Assembly (NCBI GenBank): GCA_905221605.1
Contig: CAJNDS010001024.1
Location: 781,791-845,790 of the forward strand
Reading direction: 5' to 3'
Source: Symbiodinium natans
Lineage: Eukaryota > Sar > Dinophyceae > Suessiales > Symbiodiniaceae
Length of the DNA stretch: 64,000 bases
In this document: positions 12,856 through 24,657 of the stretch, in pieces
How positions within the stretch are numbered: position 1 is the first letter of the stretch
Layout: each line of letters begins with the position of its first letter
Notes under the pieces: model-generated
What the model was told of the DNA's origin: nothing
Databases searched by the model: none
What the model saw: only the letters and a program-made list of their open reading frames with translations
Translations under genes and position numbers: made by a program

Positions 12856-14580
12856 CAGCATGGACACCTGGCTGCAGCCCCGAATGGCTTTTAAGAACCC
12901 TGGAAACGAAAGGTTTCAGCTTCTTTCTGCGTCGCCCCAAATCCTGGGTCCAAAGAAAGCCACAACTTGCTTCAAAACTGAGGAGGCTGCAGCTCTCACA
13001 GAAAGCCGGACGGAGCTGCGGACGGCAGCCCCCTCAGAGGTTTGTTAGCCAGGTTAACGTTTAAGGGCATGTATCTCTTCTGAAGCACTGCACCATCGTT
13101 TGGAACATCCAAAACTTTGATTGCGGGTGCTTCGCGCCTTCAATTGGTGTGGGATAAGGTTCAGAAGCGGGTGCAGGATGCAGCGGGTTCCAAGAACGTG
13201 CATGCACAGACGCACAGCACTGCAAAGTATGTGTCTTGCCAAGTTAGCGCAGCCTCGTATGGAGCACTGCAGGCTCGGAAACGCACCCCCGCACAACTCT
13301 TGGGCTGGAGAGTTTCCTTGGCTAGTGCAAGGCTGAGGTATCCTTGCAGTTTTTTTAACCACCTGGGTAAGGTAACTATAGTTCGTGCCAGAACAATGGT
13401 GGAGCGTGCCGTGCAAGTCTCAGCCCTGAAGATCTGTCCCAGCCAGGCGGGCACACAAACATATTTCATAGCTCATAAACACAGATAGGAAAATGGGTAT
13501 ACGCAAATATCATCTTTGTTCAAATGCCTGTATCTCTGCATGAGGCAGCAGGAACCGCCTGGAAGAGCGACAGTTTCCTCGGAGCTCGCTCCACGGGCTG
13601 TGCTCAGCTCAGCAGCTAGCACAGCTATGTGCAGCTAAGTGAGAAAGTTTCCTCGGGACGGGTCGACGTGTGTAGCGCGTTTCTCTTCATGTTGGGAATT
13701 TTTGGAGTACCCGAACATACCCGAACCATATTCTCACAGTACCACAAAATCAATCCGCAGCAGATATGGACCAAGACAGTACCCTGTATGGCAGACGCGC
13801 GCTTCAAGCCCCGCTAAAGATCCGTGGGTAACATTAGGATCTGCAGACATTCGGCCCAGTTATGGTGACCAAGGTGTCCCTGTACGTTTCGCGATCGCTC
13901 TTCGCACGTTCACCTTAGCGGCGGAATCCTTACGCCTTTCATGTAATCCTCTGCCGCGCGCAGGTGTCCACAATGCACGGTGGTGCATGCCAACACCAGG
14001 GAGTCCATGAACCTTGTGGTGGGTTCTCGAAGACAGTTTCGCCGCCGAAAGCCGAAGTCATCTGACCGGCGGGTTTTGGGTTTAAGGTTAGTAAGGTTCG
14101 TATGGGGAACATATGCCCGAACTTCCGCATATAGGGGTGTTTTTCCCAGTATTTAATCTCACATTTGGGCGGTTTTGCAGAGTACCCGTTTTGTGGATCT
14201 GGAGGTGCCCAGGCGACTACGGTTGGGGAGCGATGCTTCGGAGATGAGGCAGCAGGGGTAGCAGGGGCTCGGACTCGGAGCCACGAAAGAAGGCTTTGAA
14301 GGGTTTCGGGGCAGAAAATTGGGGGCTGATCTGGGGACTTGAGGCGGTTGAAGACTTAAAGGTATGAAGGGTTGGGATGACTACAGGGCCTGGGGCTTCT
14401 TGGGATTTCTTTGCATGGGCCTGTCATCGGACTTTAGCTTTCGCTGTTCACGAGTTTTCGCAGTTGTTCTGCGGCCAGGGGCTTTGGGGGAAACGAAAGA
14501 GCCCTGTCGTTTGATTCACACTGTGCCATATTTTGAACCATAGAGACACGTGCCCTCAGCCTTTTTGTTCTCTCTGCCAG

Positions 14581-14640
14581 GGCGTTGCCATGTCGCGTTA
14601 CGAGGATGACAGCTCGATGATTCTGGTGCCTCTGGCTGTG
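14581..14640 (+). CDS. Weak candidate exon (possibly lipase-like strand)
   Basis: After CCAG at 14577-14580 a frame opens that contains the segment SRYEDDSSMILVPL, resembling the acidic-turn plus hydrophobic beta strand that precedes the oxyanion region of class-3 lipases. It sits 2 kb upstream of the lipase-like exons, on the same strand. The usual FRGT-type continuation is absent in this frame, so this is only a suggestion. Confidence 0.15.
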
Positions 14641-15403
14641 TTCAGGGCGGTTGGTCCTCAGGCGTGTCAAGATGCAGCAATTCTGTGTGGTGATTTTTGG
14701 AAAGTGTGTACGTCAGCATGCGCTAAGTGCGCTCCATTTCCAAGTCTGCCGATTTCCTGTCTTTTTGTCTCCCGACTTCACCTCACTAGGTAGGCATGTC
14801 TGCAAAGCTCTGTGCTATCACTGACTGAGACATAGTCTTGACGTTCGGCTTGCAGAAGTGTAAAACAATGAAGTCAGTGCCAGATGCTTTTCACGAACAG
14901 AACCACGCAGGTTACTCTGCCCTGCATGAACTATACATCAAACCCTGACCGAGCACAATAAAAGTCGAAACCCCAAACCTTGCAGCTTTGAGCCCAACAG
15001 CTCCTCAACGCTTAAACCCTACTGTAAGCCAAATACCTTGAACCCCTAAGCCTAAGTCCCTTCAGCATCCTAGAACCGAAAACACTCTTCCCCGAAGACC
15101 CTGAAGCTCTCTATTCAGGTGCTGCAGGCAGGTCTCGGGAGCTCAGACCTGGCAAATCTGATTTGGCAAAACAAGGCGCGCGCTTCTGAGGCTCTAGCTT
15201 TGCCGATGGGGTCTTTGTTGTTCCCGCCCATAGGGGTGGGGATTGGGGAGGGGTTTAGGGTGGCTTTGCGGAACTTTGTCGGCTATTTTTGATGGGGTGA
15301 GGCTGGGAGGCTGGAATGTGTGGCTCAGCACTTTTGGTCTTTGTCGCTGTCGAGCTTCGATGCTTTGTGTCGGAGCATTGAGCTCCAACATGTCTTGTCC
15401 CTG

Positions 15404-15424
15404 TTTAGGGTTTAGGGTTTAGGG
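15404..15424 (+). repeat. Interstitial telomere repeat, (TTTAGGG)3
   Basis: Three exact tandem copies of TTTAGGG, the plant-type telomere heptamer that is also used by dinoflagellates. Single or imperfect copies are scattered across the window (for example 48755-48772). Three units inside unique sequence mark an interstitial site, not a chromosome end. Confidence 0.85.
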
Positions 15425-16722
15425 TCCGCAAATTCTGAACAGACAGGCGTGGCTGCTTGAGCAGTATGAGCCCCTCGGAATGACTTTTTCCGAATCGGGC
15501 GGTTGAGGTCAGTTGAGGTTTTACAGGCGCACCACAAACTGCCGCAAGATGCCTCCAGCGAAACGAATAACCACAAAATCACAGCGACCAACTCCTAAAG
15601 TCTCCTGAAAGAAATCCAATCCCCCACTGTCCGGCAGCTGAACCTTCAAACCCCTAAGCCCTGATAGCCAAAGCCCTTCGCCTAAACCCTTGAATTGATT
15701 GGGGGGAGGGGGTGGGGTGGGGCACTCCACCGGCCAATCGTTTGAGATTTCAGGAATGCTGTTCCGGTTTTGTTGAGGAACCAGTTTCTGGGTTTTGCTG
15801 GCTGTTTCCTCGGCACGGGCTTCTCGTGATTGGGCTACATCGTCCTACTGCCTGCATCCTCGGGTATCCTTTATACTGTTATAGAGGGGTAGGAATGATG
15901 TGGCCTTGATGATGTGGTTGTACGAGCTGATGCATCGCTTGAGTGAAGGCCGTGTGTAGTTGATGTGTGTCGGACAGGCCTTGTATATTCCTGCACTTGA
16001 GTCATGTGCCAGCATCTTCCCTTCATGTACATAGTCCTCGTTCTGGGTGCAGACAGGGTGTTCAGACGGTTGCTGGGCAGGTTTGTCATGAAGTTGGCTT
16101 GAGCTGTTGAACCTTCACTTTGAGCAGGCCATGCGAACTGAAGGTTTGGTCCGTTCTCCGTTCGCATGGCGCTGCAAGTTCGGGAAGGGGTTTCCTGCTA
16201 AACAGGAAAAGCACGGATTGATTGCCCCTTTTCCAGTGAGTTTCCCGGCAGAGCGTCAATCTCGCCAGTTTTCAGCTAGGCAGATAGCAAACACATCTAA
16301 GCCCAGGGTGGCAAAATGAGACCAGAGGCCAGGCCTGAATGACTGAACCCTCACTGCGACAAAGTCTAGAGGCCTAGAGGCCGAAAAAGGCAAAGCCTAC
16401 CCAACCCTGAAGCCTAACTTCGAAAAACCTAGCCCACGGGCCCACTGTTGAGGGACTCTCTTCGAGAGCAGTGGCTGATCAGTGCCCAGCAATCGTCCTC
16501 ACCGAACATCACCTACAGGCGCCTCAGCCCAGACCGGTTTGGGAATGTGTGTTATCAGGGTAGCAGCCTAATCAAGGCTCTGAGTCCGTTTGTTTTGGGC
16601 CGCGAAGGAAGCCAGCTACAGGCATTCTAAACCCTTAGAGTGTCATGCCAAAGGAGCTGGCACATACTTGGACAAGTTCATAACAGCTTGAACGAGGGCT
16701 GTGGCGTCGAAGCTGAACCAAG

Positions 16723-18135
16723 GAAGGCAGATCAACTACATGAGTTCCCAATCCGCTGCGCGTTTCTGAACGAGGTGTATTCTCCCTTCGTGGATGTGGA
16801 GCAGGTCTCCGTGGCATCCGAAGTTACGCAGTCCTACCTGGACTCTGAAGGCCTTTGGCCTCTGATCAAGGCCTTGGTGCGAACGGTGCTGCCAGAAGGC
16901 CAGCAGTTCACCAAAACCGTCTACTTGGCTGGCATGGGGCTTGGTGGTTCACATGCCGCCCTGGCGAGCATGTACCTCAAGAAGAATGATGACCAGGTCT
17001 ATGATACTTATGTTGTGGCTGCCCCCGGCTTTCAGTGCATAGCGAAGAATTTGTACTCCAAAGACATGATGCACTACGACACGCACTCTCAGATCAAAGT
17101 CTACCTTCATGTCATGGATGCGCTGGCCGGACCTGTGGACCAGTATAGCGGAACAGTCTGTAAGTATGGCCTCCACAACTTCACAGCCGCCGAACCCTTC
17201 TACGCAGCCTGGCCATGTTAAGCTTCCAATCGTTCATGGGCCATGTTACCTCAAGAGCTCACTGACAACTCTTACTCATGTACCCTCCGAACTGTGCCCC
17301 CCTTAACCTTGGACCGGGGCTGCTCATCATTTCTACAGAGTGGCAGGGCTACGACCCTCAAGGGAGTGCAAGACGAAGGGATGCCCGGAAAGTTCCGGAA
17401 CCAAAAGCCCAAACCCAAATATTGTTATTTTTCATCCTGACACCAAATTTGATTGCCAATCCGAACCATCCCGAGCCCTACACTCAAACCGCGGAGCCTT
17501 GCCTGCCTTGTGCCTGCATGAGACTGAAAAGCTGCCGACGCAAGCACCTTCACCTTCTCGTGCCTGTGACTGCTTGCAAGGTCGCAACCCTAGCCTAAAA
17601 CTGCGAGCACTAAACCTGCCCCGATGAAAGAACAGTAAGAAGGAAGGAAGACTTGAACTTGGCTTTCTCCTGGCTGTGTCTCAGGACTTTAACTTTTTGG
17701 GTTTTTGTTGAAACTAAAATCAGGGGTTTTTCTTGAAACTAAAATCAGGGGCCTAAAAATTAATCTTTTAGGAGGGGTTCAGAAGTCAGCCAAGTGAATA
17801 CTTCTTTGAACCCAAGGATGCCTGTGAGCGGATCGTCGGCCACACGGGCCCGGAGCTGTTTTGGAGGACGGAATCCCAGACCCATGTGAAAAAGTTGTGG
17901 CTCAGTGTTTGTCTCGTTTGCTCGAGCTGTCTACCCCATTTCGGTGTTGTAGACTATTGGAGGCACCGTATGGCCTTGCATGAAACCCTGCATTGGAACG
18001 AAGGAAGCGGACACAGACTCAGCTGCCCTTATCCCGAAGTACGTGGCAACGCCTTAACTGAACTTAGGACCGGCTGGCCCACGGGGGCAGTCGGAAGGGT
18101 GGAATCATTAGGTTCAGAAGGGTTCGAGGTTTGAG
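16723..18135 (+). CDS. Lipase class 3-like protein with altered nucleophile elbow (partial, spliced)
   Basis: Two exons are supported. The first, about 16723 to about 17208, encodes a segment starting CAFLNEVYSP, a helix with ALVRTVLPEG, then the nucleophile-elbow region VYLAGMGLGGSHAALASM. It ends with CKYGLHNFTAAEPFY, near a stop at 17219. Class-3 lipases have GHSLGGA at the elbow; here the Ser position is Met, so classical esterase chemistry is doubtful. A later segment (KVYLHVMDALAGP) fits the family's distal core strand. A second exon begins at 17772 after TTTTAG, phase 0, with SEYFFEPKDACERIVGHTG. A GC donor after the codon TAC (17206-17208 region) would join it in frame. The second exon stays open to 18135, but its true end is unknown. 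The open frame to the left runs from 16640. Start codon and N-terminal exons were not found; the protein could be a pseudoenzyme or binding protein. Confidence 0.6.
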
Positions 18136-18945
18136 TCTTCAGACTCAGGCAGACTGACATGGAGTGAGCGCCTCTGAGAGAGAGAGACTCAGGCAGACTA
18201 AGAATCAGGCTTGCAGGACACCCTAGGAGATGCAGGCCAAGTGCCGAATGGAGCAGGTTTAAGTGAAGGACACCGACTTCAGACAGACACGAAACTGGAT
18301 TTCTCCACCTGCGCGTAGGCCGTCAACAACAAGCACCACGACAACCCTCGAGCTGGCCACCGATGAGCAGAAAGCCACGCAGGCGGCACTGGAGCAGACG
18401 CCTGGCCACCAGATTTCAGAAACCACATTTGGAAGCCTCAAACAAGACAGGGTGACGCCACGTATCCGTGCAGCTCTTTGTTGATAAGCGACATGCCCAG
18501 CCATAGTTAGGGGTCATGCATGGTTATGATGTGAGGTACAATCAGAACATCACGGAAGCCAAAGCTGTCAAGACCTGAGTTGCCCATGCTCCAGACACCA
18601 GAATGAGGAATCACGCCAGAGACATGCACTTGGGGATGCCAGGCTTTTGACCAGTGCGTTTTCTTCACCCACTCGATCTGGTATGCGTTGCTGCTTTTCG
18701 TGAGCGAGGATGAGACTCCTTGCATGTGCTTAGCCCTGCATGTGGTAGTTGAAGCCCGTTTGGGGCCTTGCATCTGTAAAGAGCCGGTTTCCTGATGACC
18801 AGGCTCGTGTTTGCATTGTAGGCGTAGGCAACAGGCGGGACTTGGACCATGGAACTCTGATTTCCGCATCGTGCTCTCTCAAGCTTATCTAGCAGCATCG
18901 AACAGCTCAGCAGTGGCGCCCTCGTAGCTTACGCCCCTTACATCA

Positions 18946-20286
18946 ATGGCGATGCAGGTGTTGTTGGCACTTCTTCCAATGCTGGCGTCCGCCGAGAAGT
19001 GGGCAGTGATCGCTGCCGGCTCCCAGGGTTTCTGGAACTACCGGCACCAGGCCGATGCATGTCACGCCTACCAGCTGATGCTGAAGAGTGGCGTCCCGGC
19101 CGACAACATCATCTTGATGATGCAGGATGACGTGGCCCAGGCTTCGGAGAACCCTTTCCCCGGTCAGCTGTTCAATCGCCCTGGGGATGACTCGCCGGAT
19201 GTCTACAAGGGCTGCAAGGTGGACTACCGAGGAAAGGTGGTGACGGCGCAGCTTTTCATGGACGTCCTGACTGGCAACAGCGAGGGAGCCACCGGAAAGG
19301 TCCTGAAGAGCAAGGCCGATGACACCGTTTTCGTGAACTTCGTGGACCATGGGGGCCCTGGCATCGTTGCCTTCCCAAACGGGCCCTTCCTGCATGTCAA
19401 GGACTTGTCCAAAACCCTGAAAACCATGCAGAGCAAGCACATGTTCAAGCAGATGGTCTTCTACATGGAAGCCTGCGAGAGCGGCTCCATGTTCCCAGAC
19501 CTTGAAGAGGACGGGAAAATCCTTGCGGTGACTGCATCCAACGCTCAGGAGTCTTCTTGGGGCACCTACTGCGGGGATGCCGCTAAGGTTCGTGGCAAGA
19601 ACATCGGTTCCTGTCTTGGAGACCTCTTCTCCGTCAACTGGATGCAGGATGATGACCTCGGGAAGTTCGCTTCCGAGACCTTCAGCAGCCAGATCGCCAA
19701 GGTGATCAAGCTGACGAACAAGAGCCACGTCTGCAGCTTTGGAGACAAGTCCTTTTTGAACGAAGCAATTGGAAATGTGGAAGCGTCGCGGCAATTGGAA
19801 CAGCCGGCAGGAGACGCTCTCAACGGTGCTGTCGATACCCGAGATATCTATGTCACCCAAGCCTTCTGGGCGTATGAGAATGCAGACACCAGCGAAGAAC
19901 GAGCAAACGCCTTGAAACGATTTGCTGGTGTCGTGCAGGATCGTGAGGCCGACGAGGCATTCTTTGAGGATCTTGCCAAGGAGGCTTGTTCGGATGTGAA
20001 TTTGTTCAACTGCCAGCAGAACTTACGAGCAGACCGTGCCCAGATGAACGACATGGACTGCCACTACAAGTTGGCACATGTGGTCCACGAGCGCTGCCCG
20101 GTGTCAGAGTATCATCATGCAACAGGTGGCTGGAACGGCTTCAACATGAAGTTTTCGCAGGTGCTCTTAAATCTCTGTGAGAGCCAGGGGCCCTTGGGCA
20201 AGTCCACTGCGGACCTTGTGCAGCTGGTTGAGAGAAAGTGCACAGAGGCAGCCCAGTCACGTGCTAACATGCAGCTCGTCATCTAG
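18946..20286 (+). CDS. Legumain-like asparaginyl endopeptidase (C13 family)
   Basis: An uninterrupted 446-codon frame. Residues 1-16 form a signal peptide (hydrophobic core ending ASA). Mature-type sequence starts with WAVIAAGSQGFWNYRHQAD, the classic legumain N-terminal strand and its Arg-His pair near the substrate pocket. The catalytic His is H135 in NFVDHGGPG, and the catalytic Cys is C177 in YMEACESGSMF. The C-terminal part has the Cys-containing helical prodomain (CHYKLAHVVHERCP, then LVQLVERKC near the end). Length is typical of legumains (about 430-490). Known family members cut after Asn in acidic vesicles and can ligate peptides; a lysosomal or vacuolar role is inferred. ATG at 18946 is chosen because the signal peptide follows directly; a second ATG is two codons in. 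The frame has no introns, unlike the neighbouring CSD and PDZ genes. It lies about 0.8 kb after the lipase-like frame, same strand. Confidence 0.93.
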   Translation: MAMQVLLALLPMLASAEKWAVIAAGSQGFWNYRHQADACHAYQLMLKSGVPADNIILMMQDDVAQASENPFPGQLFNRPGDDSPDVYKGCKVDYRGKVVTAQLFMDVLTGNSEGATGKVLKSKADDTVFVNFVDHGGPGIVAFPNGPFLHVKDLSKTLKTMQSKHMFKQMVFYMEACESGSMFPDLEEDGKILAVTASNAQESSWGTYCGDAAKVRGKNIGSCLGDLFSVNWMQDDDLGKFASETFSSQIAKVIKLTNKSHVCSFGDKSFLNEAIGNVEASRQLEQPAGDALNGAVDTRDIYVTQAFWAYENADTSEERANALKRFAGVVQDREADEAFFEDLAKEACSDVNLFNCQQNLRADRAQMNDMDCHYKLAHVVHERCPVSEYHHATGGWNGFNMKFSQVLLNLCESQGPLGKSTADLVQLVERKCTEAAQSRANMQLVI

Positions 20287-20591
20287 GTTTGACCCTCCTG
20301 ACGCCAGTCTTCCAGGGTGTAAAGCCCCGTGGCGGAGCTCCACTCTTCTCAAAAGAGTATGTTGCCGCATGTCTTGTGCCGTGGTCGTCGGCCCAGTTGC
20401 CCATTCTATCCGACTACCCCACGCGTCATGCGCGAGCAAGCTGAATTTTAATCAGCACAATCTACGCATGCCAACCCTGACTTGGGTCAGCAAGTGCACT
20501 TGGCACAGGGCCCATGATGTCAAAAAGATGTGCGCAGCATGGCGGATTGATTCGGGGGCTGACATATACACCCGTTGCTTCAGTTCACCAG

Positions 20592-20930
20592 GACACTTTG
20601 AATCTGGATGGCTCGACGGACGGCGGCTGTGAGACAGTAGATCCCATCGACCAAGCGGACAAGTATGGACGATGCCCAAGTACTGCCACAGTGTCATGGT
20701 AGCAAATCAGGTTATCCGTTCAGGCTGTGTTTTGTTTTTCTCCCAGGCTGGTTCTTGTTGCGGCCGAGGCCCAGACGGATTGCGACAGCTTCTTCGAACC
20801 GCAGGCACAGGTGTCGATGCAAATGCTTGGCATGATCGTTGGCATCACTGGCGGCGTAATCTTGTGCTGCGCGATACTGGGCATCGCTGCGGTCAGACAC
20901 ATTCAGCCGCTCGGCTGCTGCCACAGGTGA
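20592..20930 (+). CDS. Candidate two-exon gene end with C-terminal membrane segment
   Basis: Exon 1, 20592-20698, starts after CACCAG in phase 0. Its peptide is acidic and Cys-containing (DTLNLDGSTDGGCETVD, later DKYGRCPSTATV). A GT donor at 20699 and a TTTTTCTCCCAG acceptor ending at 20746 define a 48 nt intron; joining gives codon TGG and keeps frame. Exon 2, 20747-20930, encodes AAEAQTDCDSFFEPQAQ followed by a membrane-like helix (MIVGITGGVILCCAILGIAA) and a short Cys-rich tail before the stop. The layout (lumenal Cys domain, one membrane span, short tail) suggests a type I or tetraspanin-like C-terminus, but no family is recognised. Upstream exons were not found. The intron is unusually short. 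Confidence 0.35.
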
Positions 20931-21317
20931 AAATCAAGGCGTCTTTTACAGTATGTACCACTCCCACCCGAAGCACTCCTTCCCCAGACCCAACAGTCAG
21001 ACAAGATGCTCAGCAAAATTCATGAAGCCTTCATGAAGCCTTAATTTGGGCGGTTCGGACGGTGGCTTGGTCCTGGGCCTTGGGAACTGGCATTGCGCAG
21101 CGCAGATGTTGCCAGTCAGGAAGAATGCCATGGATGACGTCAGCATGTCGGCTGATCATGGGCCGCCCTCCAACGGATGTATGGCCAGGTTGCTCAGGAC
21201 CACCTTATTCAGACCAACAGCCTAGCCTAGTAGATGGTATTGAACAGGTCTGTGTTGCAGGCATGATGGTGCACACAGTTAAACATCATGATGGCAGACA
21301 GGAAGCGGTCATGCAAC

Positions 21318-21447
21318 GGGGCCCTTGAAGGGTTGTGGTTGTGGAGGTTGTGGGAGGGGTATGCAGGGGTGGTGGTTGCGGTTGTGGTTGCACTGGTTGG
21401 GTTTACGCTGGTGGCGGTGGTTGTTGTTGTTGATGGCTTTGGTGTGG
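21318..21447. repeat. GT-rich imperfect GGTTGT repeat
   Basis: The + strand is almost only G and T, in words such as GGTTGTGG, GGTGGTGG and GTTGTTGTTG. It has low complexity and a strong strand bias in base content. The reverse frame (Thr-rich) is a product of the repeat. Confidence 0.8.
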
Positions 21448-24400
21448 GATAAAGAGGCTGCTGACTGACTGCGAGCAAGTCCTCCCTCAACCCAAACCTG
21501 TGCACCCTCTGAACTCCTTATAACTCCTTATAATGAGTCCTGTGAGCGAGACTTGATTGTGGTAGCGAGGAACTGCGGCATTTACGTCGGGGCCGGCAAG
21601 CGAGATCGAGCCAAAGAGGCACGGATCCGTGCAAAAAAGGCTCGGGACAAGCGCAAAAATCGAAACCAGGACGGGCTAGGGTTCACGTGCACCGTGTGGG
21701 ATTGAGGGCCAAGAAGTATGTCAGAGTGCGTGTGTTAAAGTTCTGCTCCATCTGAAGTTTGGCCTCAAGGCTTCGATTTTTACACTCTAGGCAACTTTAG
21801 GCCCGAGGCTGCGCGGCACGGTTTAGAGAAGATGTTGGATTTGTTTGCGGCCTGTAGGGTGAGTGCCTCATCAACAAAGTACGGGCAACAGCAAGCTGTT
21901 GGCCAGCGAGCTCCCGCTGCCACAAGAGTGAGGAAGTCCTCAACACAGCTCAGCCAATGGCTGGGACAGGCTAAGCGGCTACTGTCTAAGTCCGAGCTCC
22001 AAAGCCCTGACACCAAGAAGCCCCAAGAAGCCGAAAACTGCCCTAAACTCATCTGAACTCATCTGAACCCTTCAGGAGAAGACTACCCTCCTTGAGGAGG
22101 GCGCCGAAGGGACACCAACCCCAGGCCTTCGAAACCGTGCGTCGAGGGCTTCGTGGACGTTTCCCCCAACAAGTTGTCAATATTGTTCCACTATTGTTCC
22201 TATGCTTCTTGCGATGCTTCCAATTGCTTTAGCCCTTATTCTTCGATGCAGCCTTTAAGAGAGGTGTGCGGCGGTGGCGCTTGCGGTCTCACGGGCGCAG
22301 AAAAACTTCCTAAGTTGAAGGTTTAGGGGGCTCATCTCTAAGATGGAAGGGGCAGATCTGCGGCAGAACTGCATCAACAAGGCTTGAGGTTCGGGGAGAG
22401 AGGCCTGGCAGCTACAGCTGCAGCAAGATGCACAGACAGCAGCAGCTTCCTCTAGGAAGCCGGGGCAGGGCACGAAAGGGCTCGCGATTATTGAACGCTC
22501 GCAGGCGTCGTGGTTCCCTCCTCTACGGTCGTGGGCAAGCAAGGGGATGCAGAGAGCTTGCCAGCCGCCGCTTGACGAGAACTGTGTTTCGCACGATGAT
22601 GATGCTTCCGCTGTATCACTCTGTGTTTCGGTCTTTGTGCCTCTGTGTGTGTGCGTGACAGCCTCTTTCTACCAAGAGCTTTGTAGTTCCGGATTTTTGA
22701 AGCAGGGGGGGATGCCCCTCACTCCCAGACCATACCCAACGAAGCTAAGTGGATAAGGGGAAGTCTACAGGGACGCCTGCGGATGTACCTGCAATGTTTC
22801 AAGGTATTCGTGAAGCCGCTTCCATGTCGGCCTGAATCAATCAGGTTTGACTCGATCCATGAGTACGGGGGAAGATCCCATGAGTGAGTGTATGTGTGTG
22901 AGTGCGCGTGTCTAAATAACCAGAACTCCAAAAGTTGTATCAGGGGGTCCCCAACCTTCTGCTTGTGGGTCGAAGCTTTGACTGCAACTCATGTAGCCGG
23001 CGATGCCATCTATGCCATCTGCCATCTACGATTTGTTTCTTAGGTTTCCTGCGCCCGCTTCTCTGCTTCTCACTTCTCTTGGTCTGAGGGCTGTATTTGC
23101 ATCGGCTGTGCCTTTTTCCACTCGTAGCTGTGCCACTCAGAAGCTGCGATGTGCAAAGCTCAAAGCAAGGATTCCAACCTCGCTGACGAAGAGGTTGGCG
23201 GAAAGAAGGGCAAGAAGGAGAAGAAGGAGAAGAAGGACTGTTGAGTTGCAGAGCTGAGGCGGCTCTCACGCATGCCCGGATAAATCAGATGAGGCAGATA
23301 TTATGAGCAGATCTTGAAACCCTGCATGTAAATGCATCAGGAGAAGAAGCAAAAGAAGGACAAGTCAGAGCCATCTGTTTCGGCCTGAGTTCTTGTTGCG
23401 TTGTGAAGACTTACTTTTGCAAGCATTCAACTTCCTGGTAGATGAAGCTTAAAAGCCCCACAGGGCAGAAAGCAGACCTTGTGACAATGCTGACGGACCA
23501 CATTCTGTGACTGGTAAATCATGTGGACGTGCAGGTTCGTACAGCTTTCTGCTCGTTTCAGACTGTGAGCCTGTGACGCGGTGGATGAATTTTCCCCATC
23601 AGACTTCAAACAGCACGGGAATGCAGTTTCCGTTCGTGTTTTTTTGTCTACTCGGCCTGGGGGGTTCTTTGTCTTGCCGCAACCCCAAGTACAGATTCCG
23701 CGACGAGCATCTGCCACTTCACGCAAAACGTCTGTGAACAGCAAGGAAGTCAGGCAATTACCTCTTGGCGTTCCCCGACAAGAACTTGTGCGGGTTTCTC
23801 GTTGCAGGCTGCCCCAGGCCTCCAGTTCTCAAAGTGAAAAATGATGGCCTGGAGAACAACAATCGGCGACGACAATGGAAATTCCTTGTAGGTACAGATG
23901 CCGCAAGTGAAATGCATGCCTCAATCTGTTGTCAGAATCTTGTGCAAGTCGTACCTTTTCACTTGTTAGTGTGTTCTGTCGTCGGAAACTGACACCCACA
24001 TGCTCTCGGTCAGGCGACGGCAGCATCCGGTAGTCGAAATGTGCTGCCCTGCTTCGTTTCCTTTGGGGGCTTGGCTTCGTGCTACCCAGGCTGGCGACCC
24101 AGCAGATGATGAGCCTGTGGATGCCATCTCCGTGCGCGTGTTGGACGTGCCACGGCGGCATGTGTGATCGTGGAGAGGGGTGAAGACTGCAGTACTCGTA
24201 TGTACTAAGTTGGCCAGAAGTTGGCCATCGCCTGTCCCCCCATCAATGTAGTAAGAAGTAGACACGGCTACATTCGCTAGCTTCGTCTCAGCTACACTGG
24301 AAGAGTCGAGTTGGAGCGCAGCTGTTCAACGAAAGGTTCATTGCCGGGCTCTGACGCTGTCCCACATTGTCCATATCATCCCCTGCTTCCAGAAACATCC

Positions 24401-24500
24401 CAAGACCATGATTCCCAACCAAACCCGACTAGTTGTGAAAGCAGTCTCTTGGCCAAAATGGCCAAAAGCATCCCAAAACCATGCTCGTCTCCGACACAGA

Positions 24501-24540
24501 GGGGGGCTGGAGGGGGGGAGGGGGGGGGGGGGGCGGGAAG
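24501..24540. repeat. Poly-G tract
   Basis: A G run broken by single bases (CT, A, C), 50 nt before the TA repeat at 24587. Confidence 0.85.
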
Positions 24541-24586
24541 GGCAATTTTCTGTGGCGGGCTGTCTAGAAACCCCTTGTAACATCTT

Positions 24587-24657
24587 AATATATATATATA
24601 TATATGTAAATAAATAAATATATATATATATATAGATGTATATATACATACTCCTCC
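24587..24657. repeat. (TA)n microsatellite
   Basis: TATATA runs interrupted by a GTAAATAAATAAA segment. A second, TA/CATA-rich zone lies at 37518-37730. Tyr/Ile-rich frames on the - strand come from this repeat. Confidence 0.9.

Noticed and set aside
18850-18945. Relict spliced-leader sequence upstream of the legumain gene
   Set aside because: Only a short CTCTCAAG-like match is present, too little to call a leader relict.
18943-19860. 305-codon frame on the - strand
   Set aside because: It lies wholly antisense to the legumain gene, whose catalytic motifs prove the + strand frame; it has no motifs of its own.
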